DNA from: a virus
Length of the DNA stretch: 55,328 nucleotides
Virus record (IMG/VR): IMGVR_UViG_3300049491_000841
Location: 1 to 55,328 of that record
Reading direction: 5' to 3' (one strand)
The translations under genes were made by a program, and so were the position numbers. The notes beneath the pieces were generated by a model. It was not told where the DNA came from and ran no database searches. It saw nothing but the letters and a program-made list of their open reading frames with translations. Shown piece after piece: positions 49,216-55,328 of this stretch. Within the stretch, counting starts at the first letter, position 1. Every line of letters starts with the position of its first letter.

Positions 49216-51615
49216 ATGGCCTATGCCCCTTTCCCGACCACTGACATCGACGCAGGCCTAAAGACGCCCTCGACTCCAGGTCGCGCTCCCAAGCTACGCC
49301 TCACTAAAGCCGAGGATGCTTACCAGATCGCAGCCACGATGGTCCGTGCCGCCATTCCACGCATCGCCAAAGGGGTGATGGTCCGTAACTTGATCGACGG
49401 CAACCCGCCGCGTTCACCATCCAGACTTCGTGCCCAGGCCCAGGATTGGCGGGCTAACTTCAATACTCTCGAAGCTCGTTCCATCGTAAGCAATGCCAAG
49501 ACGCCTTACTACGACTTGTTCAGTTCGACGATGCCGCTGGTCAATCTCGACCTGGATACCGACCGTTCAGAACGTGATAACTGGTCCGAAATCGCCGCTT
49601 ATGAATTCCACCGGTTTCTTTATGGCTATGCTTCGTTCGAACCAAACTTCTGGTCGATGCTAGACGACTTCGTGGTCTTCAACAAAGGCTTCTTTCGTTG
49701 GCCGCACCCGGTTGACCCCTACTTCAAGCGCTTGCCTTGGTGGCGTGTGATGTTCCCAAATGGCACTGGGATCGACCCCGATGAGTGGACTACTTTTGCA
49801 ATTCGTGATTATTTCACGGTCACTCGCTTGTGGGAACTATCCGGCGAAGGCAAGGCACAAGGCTGGGACGGCCAAGGTGTCGTCGGCGCCATCCGCCGCG
49901 CCCGACCGCTTTACCCTCAATCATGGCAGGCTCAAGGCATCGAAATAATCCAGCAGTTGAAAGACTGCGACATTGTGCTGTCTGCCTCGACTGAAGTCAT
50001 CAAGTGCGTGTCTATCTTCACCAAAGAGTTCGATGGAAAATGGACATGGAGCATGGTGGAGGAAGATGCCGCCATGCAGGTTGCTTACCCTGATGAGGGC
50101 AGTGAGATGGAGAAGGAGGAACCGCGTTTTCTGTTCCGGCGAGAGCGATTCTTTGACAGTGTGCGTGAGATCCTTTGCTCGTTCATCTATGAGGCTGAAG
50201 AAGGCTCCATCAATGCCTTCACGGGTTTGGGCAAATACCTCTACCAACTCCTGCGCTCCAAGGACATCATTACGATGGGACTTCTGGACGGCGTGGTCCT
50301 TCGCCAATACCCCATGCTTCAGCCTCAAGACAGTGGCTCTGCTCAGCGAGCGGCTCTGATGCAAGTTGGCGCCTGCCATATTCTTTCACCTGGCGTGAAC
50401 GTCGTTTCTTCATCACTGTTGGCCGACCTCAGCGGCTCACTCGCTGTAATGCAGCACCTTGACCAAACCGTAGAATCCAACACGGCTATTTTCAAGCCAC
50501 GCCTGGAACGCCCTCGCGGTAATCCAGGCACTGCCCGTGAAGCCGAGCTGCGCTACCAAAACGCCTCCGTCCTGGGAGAAAGCGCCGTGCGCAGGTTTTA
50601 CACCGATGGCGATAACTGGATTGAAGAGGTGTGGCGCCGCGCTGTGGCCGACCTGCCTTCCAGTAACCGTCCCGGAATCAAAGCGGCTAAAGAGTTTCAG
50701 AAGTGTTGCACGGAAAAAGGCGTGCCCTTGGAAGTTCTGCGCAAAAAGCCCTACACCTTGCATCTTGAACGCACTCTTGGCAGCGGTTCTCCTCAGGCCC
50801 GCCAGCAAGCTTTGGCCGCGCTCACGCCTATGCTTCCAGAAATGGGTCCCCGCGGACGACGGAAGTTCTTTCAGCTCACGACTTCAGCCTACGGGGGATA
50901 CCGACTTGTCGATCAACTCTGGCCTAAGGACGATCTGCTTGAATTACCCACGACGAACACTTGGATGGCTGAGCAAGAAAACGGCTATATGCGCGATGAC
51001 GGTGCTGAGCCAACCATCACAGATGGGCAGGATAGTCGGGTCCACGTCAAGTCTCACGTCATGGCTATGATCGCGGGATTGCAGGCAGCGGAACAAGGCG
51101 GTGATCCTGTGCATACGCTGACTTTCATTCCCGTGGCTCTCGCTCACACCCAAAAGCATCTCCTTCACTTGCCAAAAGAGGAACAAACTGGATGGCTGCA
51201 TCAACTCGCTAAGATCCAGCAGGCTTATCAGCAACTGGCGACTCAGTATCAGAAGGCGCAGGAACAACAGGCAAAGCTTCAGCAGCAGCAGCAGCAGCTC
51301 TCCTTCGAACAAAAACTCGCGATGTCCAAGCTGCAAGGCGAGATGGGGATAAAGCAGGAAAAGAACGCTGCGCAGATGCAGCAACGCCAGGAAGGCCATC
51401 AGCAGAAGCAAGCTTTGGCCGACGCTTCCACGAGCGCAGAGATCCAACGTCAGACCGCCGCCACGATGACCGACATAAACGTCAAGCGCGCCACCACTGC
51501 TGCCGACGTGGAAGCCAAGCGCGCTAAGACGGCTGCTGACATCGAAGCACAGCGGGTGAAATCTGAAGCTCAAGCGCACGCGATAAAGAACAAACCAAAA
51601 CCAGCGACGAAATGA
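49216..51615 (+). CDS. Portal protein
   Basis: 799 residues. Size, position after the terminase and sequence features (MVRNLIDGNPPRSPS, then DLFSSTMPLVNLDLDTDRSE, TAREAELRYQNASVL) fit podovirus-type portals, the dodecameric ring at the packaging vertex. The C-terminal 160 residues are a Gln/Lys-rich coiled coil (QYQKAQEQQAKLQQQQQQLS) ending in repeats of TTAADVEAKRAKTAADIEA type, probably the barrel or tail extension inside the head. Confidence 0.85.
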   Translation: MAYAPFPTTDIDAGLKTPSTPGRAPKLRLTKAEDAYQIAATMVRAAIPRIAKGVMVRNLIDGNPPRSPSRLRAQAQDWRANFNTLEARSIVSNAKTPYYDLFSSTMPLVNLDLDTDRSERDNWSEIAAYEFHRFLYGYASFEPNFWSMLDDFVVFNKGFFRWPHPVDPYFKRLPWWRVMFPNGTGIDPDEWTTFAIRDYFTVTRLWELSGEGKAQGWDGQGVVGAIRRARPLYPQSWQAQGIEIIQQLKDCDIVLSASTEVIKCVSIFTKEFDGKWTWSMVEEDAAMQVAYPDEGSEMEKEEPRFLFRRERFFDSVREILCSFIYEAEEGSINAFTGLGKYLYQLLRSKDIITMGLLDGVVLRQYPMLQPQDSGSAQRAALMQVGACHILSPGVNVVSSSLLADLSGSLAVMQHLDQTVESNTAIFKPRLERPRGNPGTAREAELRYQNASVLGESAVRRFYTDGDNWIEEVWRRAVADLPSSNRPGIKAAKEFQKCCTEKGVPLEVLRKKPYTLHLERTLGSGSPQARQQALAALTPMLPEMGPRGRRKFFQLTTSAYGGYRLVDQLWPKDDLLELPTTNTWMAEQENGYMRDDGAEPTITDGQDSRVHVKSHVMAMIAGLQAAEQGGDPVHTLTFIPVALAHTQKHLLHLPKEEQTGWLHQLAKIQQAYQQLATQYQKAQEQQAKLQQQQQQLSFEQKLAMSKLQGEMGIKQEKNAAQMQQRQEGHQQKQALADASTSAEIQRQTAATMTDINVKRATTAADVEAKRAKTAADIEAQRVKSEAQAHAIKNKPKPATK

Positions 51616-51731
51616 AATCTAAAAACAAGCCCAAGCGACGCCGTCCAGGAAACGTGATGACCATTCGCCCTATGCAGCGCGGACTTAAGGAGCGAAAAGG
51701 GTACACAGGCTGGAAGCACAAGGAACCATAA
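51612..51731 (+). CDS. Tiny basic protein
   Basis: 39 residues, ATGA overlap with the portal stop; strongly basic (KSKNKPKRRRPG, LKERKGYTGWKHKEP). Followed immediately by the next gene. May bind DNA or RNA, or act as a coupling leader. Confidence 0.45.
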   Translation: MKSKNKPKRRRPGNVMTIRPMQRGLKERKGYTGWKHKEP

Positions 51732-51732
51732 C

Positions 51733-52038
51733 ATGGCAGGCCGACGACCTAAAACCGCTCTCTCTCCATTCAACTCGATCACGCTCGAATTGTGGCAGCA
51801 ATCAGATCCATACGTGAAGTGGGCCAGAAGCGATCCGATGTTTTCTAACGTCCTGGCCGTGATGCAAAACGGGATGCTCGCTTTGACGGCAGAGCAGTTC
51901 ACCGGCTATCGCATGGCGGTCAACCAACTGCTCTCGTTGCGCATCCCAATGACTGAAGCTAAGCGGGGTGTGCCGGTGGATTATAGTGAACCTCCTGAAG
52001 GCTTTGGATCATTGCCCGATGAACAGGTTGAAACATGA
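51733..52038 (+). CDS. Small hypothetical protein
   Basis: 101 residues. Helical (ITLELWQQSDPYVKWARSDP, LTAEQFTGYRMAVNQLLSLR). No family recognised; sits in the portal-scaffold unit, so a head-assembly role is possible. Confidence 0.5.
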   Translation: MAGRRPKTALSPFNSITLELWQQSDPYVKWARSDPMFSNVLAVMQNGMLALTAEQFTGYRMAVNQLLSLRIPMTEAKRGVPVDYSEPPEGFGSLPDEQVET

Positions 52039-52259
52039 TCGCTGAAATCAATTCTTATCATTACTCCGTAGGCTCCACAACCTACACTTATACGATTCAA
52101 CAACTCGATGAACTTTTGATGCTGGTGCAATCGAATAGAAGCGTTGTCAAGGCGCTGTCGGTATGGTTGGAACTGCATCCATGTTCGGCGAAAGAATTGA
52201 TTGATCTATGGGGCTATCACGCCGAGAGGTTTGCTCTACAGAAAGGAATTTATGCCTGA
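52035..52259 (+). CDS. Small hypothetical protein
   Basis: 74 residues, ATGA overlap upstream. Helical C-terminal half (SNRSVVKALSVWLELHPCSA). Its end overlaps the scaffold-like gene start by eight bases. Confidence 0.45.
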   Translation: MIAEINSYHYSVGSTTYTYTIQQLDELLMLVQSNRSVVKALSVWLELHPCSAKELIDLWGYHAERFALQKGIYA

Positions 52260-53523
52260 CAATCCTAACGCCACTGCAACTGCTGCCGCTGCCGCCGCAG
52301 TTGACCCAAACAGTCCTTTGCAGCAAGCCATGCTCGCCAAGATGTCAACGGCCAGATCTTACGCCGACAACCTGAATGACGCCACGATGGGGCGTGCTCG
52401 TGCTATGCCTGGACTGGACACAGACTCGGATTTCGCCAAGGGCTTGGAAGCCGCCATCATGGCTAGACCCCCGGAACCTGGCGACGGAAGTGCCCAAGGT
52501 TTCAAGGACATTCCAGGATTGGATCAGCCATCTCAGGAACAACCCGCTCCCGTTGATCAGCCTGAGCGTAAACTCACCGATCCTCCCATCCGCCGAGCTG
52601 CTACCGTCCAAAAGCACAAGTTCAAGGAGCTAAAGACGGAACTGGCCCAAACCCGCGAACAATGGCAGGCCCGCGAGCAGGAGTTGACGCGCGAGCTAGA
52701 AACTCTGCGTGCCGCACCCAAACCTGCCGCTGTACCTGATCCCGTCATCGCCGACATCATCGCAGAGCGAGACACCCTCCGCCAGGAACTCACCGCCTAC
52801 GGTGCGGTCAAGAACCCACAGCTCGACCTCAAGCAAAAGGTCACGATTACCCAAGCAAAGAACATTGCCGGGGACAAAGGATCGCTTGTGGAAACTGTTT
52901 TGATGATGCCTCCCGGCGCCCTGCGCGATGCCAAGCTGGACGAACTCCTGGGAGAGCTTCCTGTCTCGACCGCAGCCATTGTGCGCAACGCCAACGAAAA
53001 ACTCGCTGCCATCGACTTCGACCGGCAGATCGAGGTGGAGACCGCCAAAGCGTCCGTGGGGGAGCGTGTCAAGTTTCAAGAGCAGCAAGCTCTCGCTGCC
53101 AAGGCTAACCGCGCCAGAGAATTCGACAACTTGGTCAACGAGTGGAAAGGGAGCGTTGATGCACTTGATCCAGCCAAGGACAAAGGTGCCATCGCTCGCA
53201 TCGCCCAGGCCCGTGAATGGTTTGAAGGCAAACAAATGAATGCTAAGGAACAAGCCGCACTGGCCGTACAGGCGGCGCTGGTGCCAGCATTGGTTCAAGA
53301 ATCTCAAAACCTGGAACAAGAAGTGCAGCGCCTGCGATCAGCCCTAGCTCGCTACGAAGGCTCTCTCCCCAACGGAGATACCGCTGTTGAAATGGATGGC
53401 GCGCCGTCACCGCCACGAAACTTTGAGGAGCGCCAGAGCGAATTTGAGCGCGGCTTGGCGATGGCTCAAAGAGTGCGTCAAGACCCGACATTTGCAGAGG
53501 CCAGAAGGGCCAAGATGTATTGA
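52252..53523 (+). CDS. Scaffold-like coiled-coil protein
   Basis: 423 residues from the ATG at 52252, preceded by AAAGGA. An Ala/Thr-rich start, then a Pro-rich linker and a long coiled coil (residues about 115-370, with heptads such as TELAQTREQWQAREQELTRE). The C-terminus is short and helical. Coiled coil between portal and capsid genes is the classical scaffold position; it would fill the prohead and be removed on maturation. Confidence 0.6.
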   Translation: MPDNPNATATAAAAAAVDPNSPLQQAMLAKMSTARSYADNLNDATMGRARAMPGLDTDSDFAKGLEAAIMARPPEPGDGSAQGFKDIPGLDQPSQEQPAPVDQPERKLTDPPIRRAATVQKHKFKELKTELAQTREQWQAREQELTRELETLRAAPKPAAVPDPVIADIIAERDTLRQELTAYGAVKNPQLDLKQKVTITQAKNIAGDKGSLVETVLMMPPGALRDAKLDELLGELPVSTAAIVRNANEKLAAIDFDRQIEVETAKASVGERVKFQEQQALAAKANRAREFDNLVNEWKGSVDALDPAKDKGAIARIAQAREWFEGKQMNAKEQAALAVQAALVPALVQESQNLEQEVQRLRSALARYEGSLPNGDTAVEMDGAPSPPRNFEERQSEFERGLAMAQRVRQDPTFAEARRAKMY

Positions 53524-53726
53524 TGAACACTTGCGACACTTGCAAATATTGGGACGCGCCACCTGCCCGCTACACAACTAAGCGCGGATCATGTAACCAG
53601 CCTAAGATGGGAAAACTCGACGAAGACAAAGATGTCCTTTGGGCCGGGTTCGACGACGATGGAAATCCAAACGACATCGAAACTGGGCCGAAGTTTGGCT
53701 GCATTCATCACGAACCAAAATGCTGA
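53523..53726 (+). CDS. Small zinc-binding protein
   Basis: 67 residues, TGATG start. CDTCKYWD (4-11), a middle cysteine and GCIHHEPKC at the end form a CxxC-x-W...C...C-x-x-H zinc site found in small phage proteins. Overlaps the next start by seven bases. Confidence 0.55.
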   Translation: MNTCDTCKYWDAPPARYTTKRGSCNQPKMGKLDEDKDVLWAGFDDDGNPNDIETGPKFGCIHHEPKC

Positions 53727-55057
53727 TTGTCCTGGGCTACTGCCGAAAAGACTTCCAAAAGGCCATTGATCTTCTTGAGTGGATCTCGGAACTCGGTGGA
53801 AAGCAAACCAACCATGAGTTGCTGCTCGTGGCTGCTGCCGAATTAACCGGCGACACGCTGAACAAAGTTAACTCCGCAGGGTGTCGTGCTTTTGATTCCG
53901 TTCAAACAATCAAGCCGAATGTCTCCGTTGAAGTTGGGTGGCCAGGATCGTGCAATTACCTTTTCAGAACTGCCGCGGCTTACATTTCAAGGACAGGCAA
54001 GTGGAAGTACTTCCAGTGGATGGAACCCGATTGCATCATGCTTCGTCCGGGTGCTTTTGACGATGTTGAATCTGCTTATCTTCTGTCCAAAAAGCCATTC
54101 CTTGGAAATGTAGTCCATAAGCCAGTGGATCATCTTCCTGGAAACGCCGTTTATCCGGTCAACATCGAAGCCTATAACCCGTTCATCCTGCATCCGCTAA
54201 GCGTCAACGGAAAGGAAATTGCCTGGGACTGTTGCCACCCTGAACTGAGTTTGAAATACGCCCAGCATAGCGAGCTTTTCCAGCATATATGGATCGAAGA
54301 CGGGACTGATAGACCCCAAACATTTCCAACCTTGGATAGTCTTTCTGTTATCCGAAAAGATGCGGCTTTCTTCCATCGGAACAAAGATCACACCTTGATT
54401 GACCGGTTGAGAGAACAGAGAAAACTCGCACGTCTCGAAAGCCTTTCAACTGTTTATTCCTACTATGAAGATTTGAGTCGCCCGGAAGAAATAAAGGTCA
54501 TTGATCTCTGGAGAAAGTCCTGGGAATCAAATGGCTGGCGCACTGTTCTACTTGGAGACAAAAATACTTCCGGTTATCCAGGCAAGGAATCGTTCATCGA
54601 CAAAGTTTCCAAGCTACCCTCTGTGAATCCTGAAGGATACGACTTGGCCTGTTACAAGCGCTGGATGGCGATGGCTGAAATTGGAGGATTGATGGTCGAT
54701 TACGATGTGATGAACTACGGATTTACGCCAGCCATAGCCGCGCAGCACATGGACGATTCGTCTCTGATGTTCTTCGAGGAAAAAGTTCCATGCGCGGTCC
54801 TCGCAAACAAAAACAGGTTCAAACAAGCTTGTGACTACATGGAAGACTACAAACTTAGGGTTGATGATCTTTACGCAGGGCGACCGCATGTGAGCGATAT
54901 GACCATCTTACAGCGTGCTTGGGGAAATTCCTGGCTAAAACATTGTCCAATGGTAAAGCAATTCAAGGAACCGGGTTGGGCAGAATCTTTGTTGGTTCAC
55001 TACTCAAACGGAAGTACGAACGGAGACAAAGTCTCGGCAATCAGGTTGAGAAAATGA
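53720..55057 (+). CDS. Two-domain glycosyltransferase-like protein
   Basis: 445 residues from the ATG at 53720. The N-terminal domain has WMEPDCIMLRPGAFD near residues 100-114, like the ExDxxxxRPGWLD core of phage nucleotide-sugar transferases. The C-terminal domain has CYKRWMAMAEIGGLMVDYDV near residues 310-329, resembling the GG-x-Y/M-x-D-x-D metal-binding core of capsular-polysaccharide transferases. Two fused GT-A-like units in one chain are notable. It lies directly before the wrap-around GT-like gene and next to the scaffold. Substrate unknown: virion protein, nucleotide base or host glycan. Confidence 0.7.
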   Translation: MLIVLGYCRKDFQKAIDLLEWISELGGKQTNHELLLVAAAELTGDTLNKVNSAGCRAFDSVQTIKPNVSVEVGWPGSCNYLFRTAAAYISRTGKWKYFQWMEPDCIMLRPGAFDDVESAYLLSKKPFLGNVVHKPVDHLPGNAVYPVNIEAYNPFILHPLSVNGKEIAWDCCHPELSLKYAQHSELFQHIWIEDGTDRPQTFPTLDSLSVIRKDAAFFHRNKDHTLIDRLREQRKLARLESLSTVYSYYEDLSRPEEIKVIDLWRKSWESNGWRTVLLGDKNTSGYPGKESFIDKVSKLPSVNPEGYDLACYKRWMAMAEIGGLMVDYDVMNYGFTPAIAAQHMDDSSLMFFEEKVPCAVLANKNRFKQACDYMEDYKLRVDDLYAGRPHVSDMTILQRAWGNSWLKHCPMVKQFKEPGWAESLLVHYSNGSTNGDKVSAIRLRK

Positions 55058-55058
55058 A

Positions 55059-55328
55059 GTGAGCCAGCTTCTCGTAATCTTCAACATCGACTCCGAAGAC
55101 GACATTTGCCGTTTGTTCCTTCCTTTTTGGAGGCGCTCTGGTTGTGATCTGCTTTTCTCGTCACCGCTGGATGCGCCTTCAAAGCTGGAAGGAGTAAAGC
55201 ATGTCCATTTTGGACAGAAGCTTACTGGAAAAGCCAAGGATTATTGGTTCTATCAAATGCGCGTTCTTCAAACGATGGCTCATTGTTTGGAACTCGATTA
55301 TCACGCTTTCATTTTCACCCAGTATGAT
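55059..55328 (+). CDS. Glycosyltransferase-like protein, 5' part (gene crosses the circular join)
   Basis: A GTG start at 55059 follows the stop of the preceding glycosyltransferase-like gene by one base. The frame runs open through the end of the window and continues at base 2, giving a 213-residue protein when circularised. The N-terminus (VSQLLVIFNIDSED) is a strand-rich Rossmann-like start. Residues 84-92 (FIFTQYDSI) resemble the hydrophobic strand plus acidic motif of GT-A glycosyltransferases, although the canonical DxD is reduced to YD. The position beside a clear two-domain glycosyltransferase supports a sugar-transfer or sugar-binding role, but the catalytic assignment is inference. 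Confidence 0.6.
   Translation, partial: MSQLLVIFNIDSEDDICRLFLPFWRRSGCDLLFSSPLDAPSKLEGVKHVHFGQKLTGKAKDYWFYQMRVLQTMAHCLELDYHAFIFTQYD
55202..55328. repeat. Terminal direct repeat, right copy
   Basis: Exact copy of bases 1-127. The exact length of 127 favours an assembly overlap over a biological terminal repeat, but sequence alone does not decide this. Confidence 0.97.

Overview
This window is almost certainly the complete genome of a tailed, podovirus-like bacteriophage. The first 127 bases recur exactly as the last 127 (1-127 = 55202-55328), and one reading frame runs open across that join (55059 to the end, then 2-499), so the unique sequence is about 55,201 bp and circular or circularly permuted. 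No integrase, repressor, DNA polymerase, helicase or obvious endolysin was recognised. The virion genes suggest a short-tailed particle: there is a large terminase, portal, scaffold-like protein, major capsid candidate, tail-tube or connector proteins and internal proteins, but no sheath or tape measure. The host is inferred, weakly, to be Verrucomicrobiota-like. The reasons are the ANDDFAN-type N-terminal domain, eight BACON repeats, SBBP repeats and paired Ig-like domains, which are common in secreted proteins of that group.

Layout. (1) Virion block, plus strand: terminase large subunit (45990), portal (49216), scaffold-like (52252), two glycosyltransferase-like genes (53720; 55059 across the join), capsid candidate (1639), collagen-like and collar-domain appendage proteins, connector proteins (5116, 8934), internal proteins (10039, 12027, 13401) and a third glycosyltransferase-like gene (10837). 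Two free-standing HNH endonuclease genes (733-1356, 8322-8906) are inserted antisense. (2) Leftward block 23916-16443: many small genes, then a recombination module (ERF annealing protein, coiled-coil protein, YqaJ exonuclease, DUF1064 nuclease) and an aberrant tRNA with an encoded CCA end. Two of its promoters share a 12-bp element within a 17-bp spacer. (3) Rightward block 24052-26169: small genes, two terminators, 11-bp iterated repeats, a terminase small subunit candidate and two purine-rich foreign-looking genes. (4) A 550-base hairpin-rich region (26170-26725) with its own leftward promoter, then a leftward block of small zinc-binding proteins (28809-26757). (5) From the divergent operator at 28836 rightward: small genes; a 1.1-kb tract with four long covarying stem-loops (29532-30645) and a fifth pseudoknot-like element; a tightly coupled set of small genes with a recurring Shine-Dalgarno sequence; then a run of large proteins with Sec signal peptides (33326-44286), small membrane or lipoprotein genes, and the terminase.

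The most unusual content is the stem-loop tract at 29.5-30.7 kb, where compensatory changes between copies point to a selected RNA (or single-stranded DNA) fold of unknown function. Next are the large structured intergenic region at 26.2-26.7 kb and the cassette of signal-peptide-bearing adhesin or fibre-like proteins.
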